In this document: one piece after another, positions 1-7,171 of the stretch
Numbering within the stretch: the stretch's first letter is position 1
Layout of the letters: each line of letters opens with the position of its first letter
Source: JBKBUF01 sp046290815
GTDB taxonomy: Bacteria > Bacteroidota > Bacteroidia > Cytophagales > Cytophagaceae
Assembly: GCA_046290815.1 (NCBI GenBank)
Contig: JBKBUF010000032.1
Span: 1 to 44,990 of the forward strand
Direction of reading: 5' to 3'
Length of the DNA stretch: 44,990 nt
Program-made: the position numbers and the translations under genes
Notes under the pieces: model-generated
Told to the model about the DNA's origin: nothing
Database searches by the model: none
Seen by the model: only the letters and a program-made list of their open reading frames with translations

Positions 1-12
1 CGAGGACTTCAT
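1..12 (-). CDS. Possible 5' end of an outward-reading gene (4 codons)
   Basis: An ATG at 12-10 on the minus strand opens a frame M-K-S-S that runs off the window edge. It lies about 20 bases after the hairpin and about 55 bases after a TATCTTTG promoter-like box in the same terminal repeat. The same start is present at the right end. A transposase is the natural guess because the element is present at least twice, but nothing in four codons proves it. Confidence 0.25.
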
Positions 13-116
13 ATTTAAAATTTATGTTGCTATGCCCGGCTCCTATTACCGGGCATTATTTTTTAACAAAGATAATGGTTTTCAGATTATTTACATGCTT
101 AACTTAATGGCATTAA
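1..116. repeat. Left arm of a perfect 116-bp terminal inverted repeat
   Basis: Bases 1-116 are the exact reverse complement of 44873-44988. On the minus strand, reading out of the window, the arm holds a TATCTTTG box (74-67), an 8-bp GC-rich hairpin (56-32, ATGCCCGG/CCGGGCAT) and an ATG at 12-10 followed by AAG TCC TCG. The two arms diverge abruptly at base 117. The simplest reading is that both ends of the contig run into copies of one repeated element, such as an insertion sequence, in opposite orientation. The identity of the element cannot be read from 116 bases. Confidence 0.95.
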
Positions 117-150
117 ATGTTGAATGTTGAATGATGAATGTTGAATGTTG
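117..150. repeat. Tandem 7-bp repeat (ATGTTGA family)
   Basis: Four to five copies of ATGTTGA and the variant ATGATGA follow the left terminal repeat. The same family recurs at 39400-39432 and 44697-44736, and in inverse form at 40505-40543. Confidence 0.85.
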
Positions 151-162
151 TAGGATTTTAAA

Positions 163-534
163 CTACTTCGCATTATTTATTGATTTCCTGATATATCTGA
201 ACATTATTTGTTCTTCGCTTTCTTCATCTTTATCTTCCACCAGTTCTTCCAGGTCATGGATTACTTTGGTTTTAATGGATTCTGTTCTCAGGAATTTACC
301 GGCGTTTTCTTTAATGTAGGCTCTTCTTTCTTCTTCAGTGTGAGAGAGGAATTCAATATATACTTCTTTTACAAGCTTTCGACATCGGTCCGAGTCCAAA
401 GATTTAAAAGCCTGACAACTGATGTTGTCCATTTCGTTCTGACTGATGAAGCAATCGCTGTCAGCGATGCTTAGGTAAAGGTATGCGAGGTAGTGCTCGT
501 ATACCCAATTCACCGTTACGTTTTGATGAACCAT
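163..534 (-). CDS. Small acidic helical protein, TerB-like
   Basis: This 123-residue protein has no signal peptide or membrane segment. Its N-terminal part (about residues 12-45), with AYLYLSIADSDCFISQNEMD, resembles the first helices of TerB-like (tellurite-resistance type) domains, where an acidic loop follows a helix. The middle is helical and charged, and the C-terminus carries an acidic stretch (about 96-108, EELVEDKDEESEE). The start ATG at 534 is the only good one. The gene lies downstream of groEL on the same strand but is separated by a strong terminator. The function is unknown; the TerB-like assignment rests on pattern only. Confidence 0.75.
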   Translation of the reverse strand: MVHQNVTVNWVYEHYLAYLYLSIADSDCFISQNEMDNISCQAFKSLDSDRCRKLVKEVYIEFLSHTEEERRAYIKENAGKFLRTESIKTKVIHDLEELVEDKDEESEEQIMFRYIRKSINNAK

Positions 535-582
535 AACTTGCTATACTGGATAATTCAAAGTTAGGTTATTCCTAAAACAAAA

Positions 583-612
583 AAAATACCCCTGATGTTT
601 CAGGGGTATTTT
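583..612 (-). terminator. Rho-independent terminator after groEL
   Basis: A 13-bp stem (AAAATACCCCTGA / TCAGGGGTATTTT) with a 4-base loop is followed on the minus strand by a run of T (complement of 575-582). It lies 15 bases after the groEL stop and would end the groES-groEL transcript. Confidence 0.9.
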
Positions 613-627
613 ATCTGGGGTTAAATC

Positions 628-2259
628 TTACATCATTCCGCCCATTCCTCCGCCCATCGGAGGCATTGCAGGAGCCGATTTTTCTTCAGGAATATCTGCT
701 ATAACACATTCAGTAGTAAGCAGAAGCGAAGAAATTGATGCTGCGTTTTCAAGTGCAAGTCTGGTTACTTTTGTAGGATCTATAATACCTGCAGCAAACA
801 TATTTTCATATTTGTCATCACGGGCATTATATCCGAAGTCAGCTTTGCCTTCTTTAACTTTTTGTACCACAACTGAGCCCTCAAGGCCTGCATTTGATAC
901 TAAAGTTCTTAAAGGAGATTCGATGGCTGTTTTAATGATTTGTACACCGGTATTTTGGTCGTCATTAGCTAGTTTAAGCTTATCCAATGCAGCAGACGCC
1001 CTGATAAGGGCAACGCCGCCACCTGGGACGATACCTTCTTCTACAGCAGCTCTGGTAGCGTGTAGGGCGTCGTCCACTCTGTCTTTCTTCTCTTTCATTT
1101 CAACCTCTGTCGCAGCTCCTACATATAGGATAGCCACACCACCTGAAAGCTTAGCAAGTCTCTCCTGAAGTTTTTCTCTGTCATAGTCAGAAGTAGTATT
1201 TTCTATCTGAGCTTTGATTTGGTTTACTCTTGCTTTGATATCATCTTTTTTACCGGAACCATTTACAACAGTTGTGTTGTCTTTGTCAACGATGATTTTC
1301 TCAGCAGTACCAAGATATTCTAATGTCGCGTTGTCAAGTTTAAATCCTCTCTCTTCAGATATAACAGTTCCGCCAGTTAAAACAGCGATATCCTCAAGCA
1401 TTGCTTTTCTTCTGTCACCGAATCCCGGGGCTTTTACGGCACAAATTTTCAAAGCACCTCTGATTTTGTTTACTACCAGTGTAGCCAATGCTTCACCATC
1501 AAGATCCTCAGAAATGATAAGAAGAGGTTTTCCGGTTTGAACTACTTGCTCAAGGATTGGCAGAAGCTCTTTCATTGAAGAGATTTTTTTGTCATAGATA
1601 AGGATGAAAGGATTGTCAAGTTCTGCTTCCATTTTATCTGTATTGGTAACGAAGTATGGAGAAAGGTAACCTCTGTCAAATTGCATACCTTCTACAATTT
1701 TAACTTCAGTTTCGGTTCCTTTAGCTTCCTCAACAGTGATAACACCGTCTTTTCCTACTTTGTCCATTGCATCTGCAATCATTTTACCAATTTCCTGATC
1801 GTTGTTTGCAGAGATGGTAGCAACCTGAGCAATTTCCTGATTGTTTTGGATTTTTTTAGATTGTTTTTTCAGGTCCTCAACAATAGCCTCTACAGCTTTG
1901 TCAATTCCTCTTTTAAGATCCATTGGATTTGCACCTGCAGCTACGTTCTTAATTCCAACCTGGAATATTCCTTGTGCAAGTACTGTAGCAGTAGTAGTAC
2001 CATCACCTGCCATGTCAGCTGTTTTAGAAGCAACTTCTTTTACGAGCTGAGCGCCCATGTTTTCGATCGGATCTTTAAGTTCGATATCTTTAGCAACTGT
2101 AACACCATCTTTGGTAACAGCAGGAGCTCCGAATTTTTTATCAAGGATTACATTTCTTCCTTTTGGTCCTAATGTAACTTTTACAGCGTCAGCAAGAGCG
2201 TCAACTCCTTTTTTAAGTTTCTCTCTGGCTTCTGTGTCGAAAAATATATTCTTTGGCAT
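628..2259 (-). CDS. groEL: 60-kDa chaperonin GroEL
   Basis: This is a cytoplasmic ATP-dependent chaperonin whose double 14-mer ring folds proteins together with GroES. Its 543 residues match the usual family length. The N-terminal KVTLGPKGRNV nucleotide-binding segment and the GDGTTTATVLAQ ATP motif (about 86-97) are intact. The apical domain contains the EGMQFDRGYLSPYF signature, and the protein ends with the typical Gly/Met-rich tail (PPMGGGMGGMM). It follows groES by 85 bases of AT-rich DNA rich in repeated GTTGAATTTTAA-like words, and is cotranscribed with it. No second groEL is in the window. Confidence 0.99.
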   Translation of the reverse strand: MPKNIFFDTEAREKLKKGVDALADAVKVTLGPKGRNVILDKKFGAPAVTKDGVTVAKDIELKDPIENMGAQLVKEVASKTADMAGDGTTTATVLAQGIFQVGIKNVAAGANPMDLKRGIDKAVEAIVEDLKKQSKKIQNNQEIAQVATISANNDQEIGKMIADAMDKVGKDGVITVEEAKGTETEVKIVEGMQFDRGYLSPYFVTNTDKMEAELDNPFILIYDKKISSMKELLPILEQVVQTGKPLLIISEDLDGEALATLVVNKIRGALKICAVKAPGFGDRRKAMLEDIAVLTGGTVISEERGFKLDNATLEYLGTAEKIIVDKDNTTVVNGSGKKDDIKARVNQIKAQIENTTSDYDREKLQERLAKLSGGVAILYVGAATEVEMKEKKDRVDDALHATRAAVEEGIVPGGGVALIRASAALDKLKLANDDQNTGVQIIKTAIESPLRTLVSNAGLEGSVVVQKVKEGKADFGYNARDDKYENMFAAGIIDPTKVTRLALENAASISSLLLTTECVIADIPEEKSAPAMPPMGGGMGGMM

Positions 2260-2344
2260 ATTGATTAAAATTTAAGTTATGGTTGTTGAATTTTAAATTA
2301 AGTTGTTTTGAATTTTAAGTTTTGCAGTTGAATTTAAAATCCAA

Positions 2345-2626
2345 TTAAAGAACTGCGAATATGTCAGATTCTCTCATAATCAAATATTCCTTTCCTTCAA
2401 TGGTTATCTCTGTTCCGGAATATTTTCCATACAATACTGTATCACCCACTTTTACAGTCAGTGGCTCATCTTTTTTACCGTTTCCGACTGCAACGATAGA
2501 ACCTCTTTGAGGTTTTTCTTTAGCAGTATCAGGGATTATGATTCCTGAAGCTGTTTTTTCTTCAGCTGGAGCAGGTTCAACCAGAACTCTGTCTGCCAAT
2601 GGTCTGATATTAACGTTCTTTGCCAT
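2345..2626 (-). CDS. groES: 10-kDa co-chaperonin GroES
   Basis: GroES is the heptameric lid for GroEL. The 93 residues are normal length. They include the N-terminal IRPLADRVLVEP strand, the mobile loop that binds GroEL (about 17-33, EEKTASGIIIPD) and the C-terminal LIMRESDIFAVL. It is first in the groES-groEL operon. No CIRCE operator (TTAGCACTC-N9-GAGTGCTAA) is visible upstream. Instead there is a sigma-54-type promoter match ending about 50 bases before the start codon (2691-2676), so control may differ from the HrcA scheme. Confidence 0.98.
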   Translation of the reverse strand: MAKNVNIRPLADRVLVEPAPAEEKTASGIIIPDTAKEKPQRGSIVAVGNGKKDEPLTVKVGDTVLYGKYSGTEITIEGKEYLIMRESDIFAVL

Positions 2627-2675
2627 TTTTATTAAAATTTTATGTTTCCTAAAAGTTGTTTACACTCCCGAACAT

Positions 2676-2691
2676 AGCATTTCCTGTGCCA
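2676..2691 (-). promoter_or_regulatory. Candidate sigma-54 promoter of groES-groEL
   Basis: Minus-strand TGGCACAGGAAATGCT matches the -24/-12 consensus TGGCAC-N5-TTGCA with a full TGGCAC, the exact GG-N10-GC spacing and one mismatch in the TTGC block. Transcription would begin near 2665, giving a leader of about 39 bases before the groES ATG. A weaker overlapping alternative is TATGTTCG (2676-2669), one base off the Bacteroidetes -7 box TAnnTTTG, but it lacks a good TTG at -33. Confidence 0.5.
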
Positions 2692-2710
2692 TGAAAAAAA
2701 AACTGATATT

Positions 2711-2856
2711 TTGACAGAAAACAATGACACTGTCCAACTCAATTTGTCAGAATTTGTTAAGTGTTAACCCAATTTTGAAAGCTAACTTTGGAATGGGGGC
2801 TTTATTGACAGTGAGGAAATTTTTGTATAAATTAAATAGTGTCAACAAACTGACAG
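2711..2856. promoter_or_regulatory. Cluster of six TGACA half-sites, possible activator-binding region
   Basis: TTGACAG (2711, 2805), ATGACAC (2724), CTGACAG (2850) and the reverse forms TTGTCAG (2744) and GTGTCAA (2839) occur within 146 bases. They lie upstream of both candidate sigma-54 promoters, where enhancer-binding activators usually sit. The binding protein is not known. Confidence 0.35.
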
Positions 2857-2903
2857 GTATATCCGTAGATATATATATAAATATTCTAAGGAAGAATCCG
2901 CTT

Positions 2904-2919
2904 TGGCAGTATATGCGCA
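2904..2919 (+). promoter_or_regulatory. Candidate sigma-54 promoter of the 243-aa gene
   Basis: TGGCAGTATATGCGCA keeps TGGCA and the GG-N10-GC spacing of a -24/-12 promoter. The block before the -12 GC is GC instead of TT. Transcription would begin about 45 bases before the ATG at 2976. It is weaker than the match in front of groES. Confidence 0.35.
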
Positions 2920-2975
2920 TTTGACTGGTTCAGATGAACATGACAAAGAACACATAAACCTAAAATACATTAGCA

Positions 2976-3707
2976 ATGAAAGAGTTAAACAAAAACTGGC
3001 TGACGGAGGGGTTAATCGATTTTGAATATAAAAAATATATTTTGCTGGCTTATCTTAAGGAAGTCAAGTCTAATTTTAATTCCCAGAAATTATATCCATT
3101 TCTCTCGGATTTGCTTTTTCATTATCAGAACCTGTTAAGTATAAGAGAAAATAAGCAGCTTATTCATGAGAATTTTCCTAAACAGATATCCCGAGCTGAT
3201 TTTGAAAAACTGCAGCTGGTTTATGAGGAGCTGGTCAATGATGATAAGATCATGAGGGAACTGGAGGACATTATCCAATATGCTTTGCCTAAAATGAAGG
3301 AGCACCTTGAAGAAGGAAAGGATATATATGAATTTATTGAAGAGAAGGTCAGTATTTCACCTGTTGGCGTTTCTCCTCTTTATCCGGATGCCGGGTACCT
3401 TTTTATTTATCTTGATAATAGAAAAGAAACCAAGGTATATGAATATCAGGTTACAATTTTTCAGAGTGCATCTGAGAAATACAGAGGAGTGCATACCAAT
3501 TTTATCGAAAGTATTACAAAGAGCTTAGCGACAACGTTTGAATCAATAAAAATTGATCTTACCAGAAAGTATAAGAAGCTGCCAAACCCTGCTACATTCC
3601 TGGTAGATTCTAAAATAGCCTGTCCGGTAGAGGAGACTTTGCTTCCGATAGCGAAGCGTTTGCTGGTAAAGCATATTTCATCCAATGATAATCCTGCATT
3701 GGCATAA
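2976..3707 (+). CDS. Conserved hypothetical protein
   Basis: The protein has 243 residues and no signal peptide or membrane segment. It looks mainly helical in the first 120 residues (Lys/Glu-rich, with LQLVYEELVNDDKIMRELEDII) and mixed alpha/beta afterwards (GYLFIYLDNRKETKVYEYQVTIF). I do not recognise a characterised family; it looks like a conserved cytoplasmic Bacteroidetes protein. It is the only plus-strand gene in the first 12.6 kb, is divergent from groES and convergent with secG, and shares a terminator with secG. A possible sigma-54-type promoter lies upstream. Confidence 0.8.
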   Translation: MKELNKNWLTEGLIDFEYKKYILLAYLKEVKSNFNSQKLYPFLSDLLFHYQNLLSIRENKQLIHENFPKQISRADFEKLQLVYEELVNDDKIMRELEDIIQYALPKMKEHLEEGKDIYEFIEEKVSISPVGVSPLYPDAGYLFIYLDNRKETKVYEYQVTIFQSASEKYRGVHTNFIESITKSLATTFESIKIDLTRKYKKLPNPATFLVDSKIACPVEETLLPIAKRLLVKHISSNDNPALA

Positions 3708-3708
3708 T

Positions 3709-3742
3709 AAAAAAGTCCCGGAAGTTATTCCGGGACTTTTTT
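3709..3742. terminator. Bidirectional terminator between the 243-aa gene and secG
   Basis: A 15-bp stem (AAAAAAGTCCCGGAA / TTCCGGGACTTTTTT) with loop GTTA has A on one side and T on the other, so it can work in both directions. It starts right after the plus-strand stop and lies 19 bases beyond the secG stop. Confidence 0.93.
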
Positions 3743-3760
3743 ATAAAGATTTTTTCTTCA

Positions 3761-4096
3761 CTATTCTGCTGCCGGGTCTTCCTGACCCTCATTCCCAACT
3801 CCGCCAGGTAATTCTTGTCCGCTCTCGTTCTGTTGAATTACAGGACTGTCAAAGCCTGCATCCTCCGCAGCATTTTTATAAATAAGGTTAACAATAATAC
3901 TTAAAGCCACAACAGTGATAGCAAAACCCCAGGTTAATTTTTCAAGAAGGTCACCTGTCTTTTTTACACCCATTAGCTGTGCAGAACCTGCTCCGAAATT
4001 TCCTGCAAGTCCACCACCTTTAGAATTTTGTGACAGAATAACTACCACTAATAGAAAACATACAAAAAGTATCAATCCAATTATTACTGAGGTCAT
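3761..4096 (-). CDS. secG: Preprotein translocase subunit SecG
   Basis: SecG is the small inner-membrane subunit of the SecYEG channel. The 111 residues show two membrane helices (about 4-21 and 55-74). They flank the conserved cytoplasmic loop with QNSKGGGLAGNFGAG and a LMGVKKTGDLLEK segment that joins into helix 2, the standard SecG layout. The last 35 residues are an acidic Gly/Gln/Pro tail. The start lies 4 bases after the stop of the preceding TPR gene, so the two are cotranscribed. It is the last gene before the terminator at 3709-3742. Confidence 0.96.
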   Translation of the reverse strand: MTSVIIGLILFVCFLLVVVILSQNSKGGGLAGNFGAGSAQLMGVKKTGDLLEKLTWGFAITVVALSIIVNLIYKNAAEDAGFDSPVIQQNESGQELPGGVGNEGQEDPAAE

Positions 4097-4100
4097 TTTA

Positions 4101-5213
4101 TTATAAATTATATTTTTTCTTTAAATCTTCAATAAGGCCTGCAAAGTAAGCGCTTTTTTCAGGATTTTTCAAGGCCAGTTGTTGGTAAATATCAATTGCT
4201 TTGAAATATTTTTTCTGAATAATCAGAATTTTAGCAAAATTTTCGGAAACCGGCTCCTTGGTTTTCTTATCTATATCCTGAGTCAAATCTTCCTGATTAT
4301 CAGGTAATGAAGCAGGATTTAAATAAGGTATAGAAGGGTCTTCCTTAATGAATTTTTCAATAATCTGATCCACCTTTTCCTTACTTAATTTTTTTCTTTC
4401 CTGCTCCAGATAATGAAAGTATTTCAACATCAATTCCGTTTCCGATGGTTCATTAAATTCCTTAACCTCATCTCTGCCTTCAATTTGCATTAACAACGGG
4501 TTTGAGACAGTTTCCTTATAGCTTTCAAATCCTTCTGAAATGGAATATTTAGATGTTGCCTGTTCCGGTTTATCAGTGGGCTGGTTTTCCTTTAGGAATT
4601 CGTTAATCAGGTCTTCTGTCAGTTTTTTAACAGGAGGTTCAGTTTTTGGTTTCTCAGTCTTTGGGGCGCCATGAGCCACCTCAAACTTATGTCGTCTTAG
4701 TTCCTCAAGATTTTTTTGAAGATCCGAAAAGAAGCTATCCTTTTGCTCGGCTTTTACAACAGGATCTTCCCCCGGTGCTTTGATGTCCTGAATGTCTTCA
4801 GTTTTTTGCTGTATTTGATTTATGGTTTCAGGGATGCTTGCATTTTCTTCACCCTTAGTCTCCTGTTCAGATATTTCAGCTGGTAAAGTTTGCTCAATAT
4901 TATCAACAAAATACTCATTATGTACTGGATCAGGAGACCCATTTACATCAGATGCCTCATATTCCTGCTGAATCAACACCGGTTTTTGATTGATAATCTT
5001 TTTCAGATTCTTTCTGCTGGAAGTATATATGGCTGCAGTTTTTAATTTTTTGTCTGCAAGCATATTACCATTATCATGAGCTGCTTTTGCCAGAAGAATA
5101 TGAGCTGCCTGACAATAGGGGAAATTTGCAACCACATCTTCCAGCTCCTTCATATCAGATGGAGAAGCCTGGACCTTGTTGGTAAGAAGTTCTGTAAATC
5201 TGGATTTATTCAT
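4101..5213 (-). CDS. TPR-like conserved Bacteroidetes protein
   Basis: The protein has 370 residues and no signal peptide. The N-terminal 60 residues look like a degenerate TPR pair (VVANFPYCQAAHILLAKAAHD). A long low-complexity linker rich in Glu, Lys, Pro and Gln follows (about 85-250). The C-terminus forms a clear TPR-like helix pair (about 330-370, SENFAKILIIQKKYFKAIDIYQQLALKNP). It lies 6 bases after lptE and 4 bases before secG, so it probably belongs to the envelope-biogenesis transcript lptE-TPR-secG. The function is unknown; a scaffold role at the membrane is a guess. Confidence 0.85.
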   Translation of the reverse strand: MNKSRFTELLTNKVQASPSDMKELEDVVANFPYCQAAHILLAKAAHDNGNMLADKKLKTAAIYTSSRKNLKKIINQKPVLIQQEYEASDVNGSPDPVHNEYFVDNIEQTLPAEISEQETKGEENASIPETINQIQQKTEDIQDIKAPGEDPVVKAEQKDSFFSDLQKNLEELRRHKFEVAHGAPKTEKPKTEPPVKKLTEDLINEFLKENQPTDKPEQATSKYSISEGFESYKETVSNPLLMQIEGRDEVKEFNEPSETELMLKYFHYLEQERKKLSKEKVDQIIEKFIKEDPSIPYLNPASLPDNQEDLTQDIDKKTKEPVSENFAKILIIQKKYFKAIDIYQQLALKNPEKSAYFAGLIEDLKKKYNL

Positions 5214-5219
5214 TTTCTC

Positions 5220-5789
5220 TTACCAGGTTGATGTTGTTCTTGTGAAAATATCCAGTACAATCTGGTCGGTAATTTGATCTATTAATTGGGCTTCTACCTC
5301 TGTTAGTGATCTGTTCTGAGGGAAGTCTGCAGGCGGACTTGCAAAGTTTGCTTCAAAACTGGCAGGAGTTTTATTTACATTGTTTGTAAATTTTACGCTC
5401 ACATTCATGACCAACCGGTTACTTCCGGCTGTTTCGTTTTGTTGAGGGGCTACCGGGACTACATTGTAAGCTATTATACGACCTTCCAATACCCAGTCAG
5501 CCTGATCTCTTACAATTATAAGATTAGTATTCTGCTGATAATAGGTTCTTAATTTTTCACTGAACAATTGTGATAAATTTGGCGGACCTCCACCAGCTTC
5601 ATTAAGAAAATTTTTAATGCTGATAGTTTGAATTTCCGGTGGTATCTGGCCTTCTCTGAATGAATAACGGAAAACAGTACAGGAATTAAGTAAAAGGATT
5701 ATTAAGAATGAAAAATTAAGAATTAAGAATGGTCTTTTGCAAAAGATCATTCTTAAAAAACTTAAAATAATATGTTTCAATTTTACCAT
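5220..5789 (-). CDS. lptE: LPS-assembly lipoprotein LptE
   Basis: LptE is an outer-membrane lipoprotein that plugs LptD during LPS insertion. The 189-residue frame has a lipobox LLNSC with lipidated Cys37. It is followed by the Bacteroidetes LptE pattern: YSFREGQIPPEIQTISIKNFLNEA, then VRDQADWVLEGRII, and a C-terminal ITDQIVLDIFTRTTSTW. The start is uncertain: ATG at 5789 gives an unusually long 36-residue leader, while ATG at 5750 (Met14) gives a normal 23-residue leader. The leader region holds a copy of the TTAAGAA intergenic repeat and a 30-bp palindrome. Confidence 0.88.
   Translation of the reverse strand: MVKLKHIILSFLRMIFCKRPFLILNFSFLIILLLNSCTVFRYSFREGQIPPEIQTISIKNFLNEAGGGPPNLSQLFSEKLRTYYQQNTNLIIVRDQADWVLEGRIIAYNVVPVAPQQNETAGSNRLVMNVSVKFTNNVNKTPASFEANFASPPADFPQNRSLTEVEAQLIDQITDQIVLDIFTRTTSTW
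5702..5753. repeat. TTAAGAA repeat and 30-bp palindrome inside the lptE leader
   Basis: Bases 5702-5730 carry spaced copies of the TTAAGAA heptamer found between genes elsewhere. Bases 5724-5753 form a near-perfect palindrome (AAGAATGGTCTTTTG / CAAAAGATCATTCTT, one G-T wobble). Both lie in frame within the hydrophobic part of the lptE signal peptide, where the repeat encodes FLILNFSFLII. Confidence 0.8.
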
Positions 5790-5834
5790 TCTAAAAATCT
5801 TTAACTCAATACCCTTACTCTAAACCGTGAACCC

Positions 5835-5868
5835 AAAACTTAAACTTAAACTTAAACTTTAAACTTTA
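5835..5868. repeat. Tandem 6-bp repeat (AAACTT)
   Basis: About five copies of AAACTT, the last ones imperfect, fill the 88-base gap between the sigma-54 activator stop and lptE. No promoter is evident there. Confidence 0.85.
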
Positions 5869-5877
5869 CACTCTAAT

Positions 5878-7155
5878 CTATTCCTCAATAGAATACTGTT
5901 TAATTTTCCTATATAAAGTACGCTCGGAGATTCCAAGATCCTGCGCTGCGTATTTTCTTTTATTATTATTTTTCCTCAGGGCTTTAACGATCATCTCTTT
6001 TTCCTTTTCTTCCAGAGACAATGACTCTTCCTCTTCCGGTTCCTGCTCAACATCCTGAATTTTATGATAGTCAATAGGCTTTTGTTTTTCTTTCACCGGT
6101 TCAGACTTATGAATCAAAAACGGAGCTTCAGCATCGTCTCTATGTGTGAATTCCTCTTCGAGGGTAGAAAAACCATCAAACAGCCTCTGATGTTCTTTAA
6201 TTATTTTATTGCCATAATGATCGTCTTGCAATAAGTTAAAAACTAGCTGTTTTAGTTCATTCATGTCTTTTTTCATTTCAAAAAGTATCTTGTAAAGGAT
6301 ATCTCTTTCAGACATGTCATCAGATTTGTTCTGTTCTCTATAAATGGCAGGTACACCTGATCTTGGTTCAGGAAGATATTTTGTTAACTGTTCTTTTGAA
6401 ATTTCTCTGTTCGTTTCAAGAACTGAGATTTGTTCAACAATATTTTTTAATTGTCTGATGTTCCCAGGGAAGCGAAACTTCAATAATTCTGCTTTGGCCT
6501 CTTCCGAAAGCTTTATTGGTTGTACTCTGTATTTATCCGCAAAATCGGTTGCAAATTTTCTAAACAGCAATTCAATGTCTGATCCTCTTTCACGAAGAGG
6601 AGGAACATAAATAGGAACTGTATTTAACCTGTAATACAGATCTTCTCTGAATTTTCCTTTTTCAACTGCCTGGAATAAATCTACATTTGTAGCTGCTACC
6701 ACCCGGACATCAGTCTTCAGAACCTTGGAGGAACCGACCTTAATAAACTCTCCGTTTTCCAAAACTCTCAATAATCTGGCTTGAGTACCTAACGGCATCT
6801 CTCCAATTTCATCAAGGAAAATAGTACCACCGTTTGTAACCTCAAAATATCCCTTACGTGCTTCATGAGCTCCTGTAAACGATCCTTTTTCATGACCGAA
6901 CAGTTCTGAGTCAATAGTGCCTTCAGGTATTGCCCCACAATTAATCGCAATGAATTGTCCGTGCTTTCTGGAACTTAGGTGATGAATAATTTTGGAAAAA
7001 GATTCTTTTCCGCTACCGCTTTCTCCGGTAATTAAAACAGTCATGTCGGTTGGAGCAACCTGAATTGCAACCTGAATGGCGTGGTTCAATGCCGGAGCAT
7101 TACCAATAATACCAAACCTCTGTTTTACACTTTGTATCTCTGCGGTCAAATTCAT
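5878..7155 (-). CDS. Sigma-54-dependent transcriptional activator without a sensor domain
   Basis: This is a bacterial enhancer-binding protein that remodels RNA polymerase-sigma-54 using ATP. The 425 residues begin directly with the AAA+ domain. They contain Walker A GESGSGK (44-50), the sigma-54 contact loop GSFTGA (91-96, Ser for the usual Ala), Walker B TIFLDE (111-116) and an arginine-finger region YYRLNTVPIYVPPLRER. A variable acidic linker (about 270-378) follows, then a C-terminal Fis-type helix-turn-helix (about 383-425, YAAQDLGISERTLYRKIKQ). There is no response-regulator or GAF domain, so activity must be set by level, another protein or the linker. It lies 16 bases after miaB, in one operon. 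Confidence 0.95.
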   Translation of the reverse strand: MNLTAEIQSVKQRFGIIGNAPALNHAIQVAIQVAPTDMTVLITGESGSGKESFSKIIHHLSSRKHGQFIAINCGAIPEGTIDSELFGHEKGSFTGAHEARKGYFEVTNGGTIFLDEIGEMPLGTQARLLRVLENGEFIKVGSSKVLKTDVRVVAATNVDLFQAVEKGKFREDLYYRLNTVPIYVPPLRERGSDIELLFRKFATDFADKYRVQPIKLSEEAKAELLKFRFPGNIRQLKNIVEQISVLETNREISKEQLTKYLPEPRSGVPAIYREQNKSDDMSERDILYKILFEMKKDMNELKQLVFNLLQDDHYGNKIIKEHQRLFDGFSTLEEEFTHRDDAEAPFLIHKSEPVKEKQKPIDYHKIQDVEQEPEEEESLSLEEKEKEMIVKALRKNNNKRKYAAQDLGISERTLYRKIKQYSIEE

Positions 7156-7171
7156 ACCTGTGTTAAAAAAC

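Larger units (their letters stand above)
2627..2975. other. Divergent intergenic regulatory region between groES and the 243-aa gene
   Basis: These 349 bases hold no convincing gene. They contain two outward-facing GG-N10-GC sigma-54-type promoter matches (2691-2676 minus, 2904-2919 plus). Between them are six TGACA/TGTCA half-sites at 2711, 2724, 2744, 2805, 2839 and 2850. A plus-strand frame of 66 codons from 2724 has no recognisable content and is judged to be chance. Confidence 0.7.

Noticed and set aside
117..150. Tandem repeats as CRISPR arrays
   Set aside because: The units are 6-8 bp and directly adjacent, without unique spacers of 30 or so bases, and no cas genes are present.
812..2275. 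Plus-strand open frames opposite groEL (for example 812-1168, 1681-2172)
   Set aside because: They mirror the codon bias of groEL on the other strand, have no family resemblance and overlap one another.
2627..2760. CIRCE operator upstream of groES
   Set aside because: ACACTC at 2662 recalls part of it but no second arm or full TTAGCACTC is present.
2724..2924. 66-codon frame between groES and the 243-aa gene
   Set aside because: The composition is random-looking, no domain is recognisable and it overlaps the putative regulatory sites.
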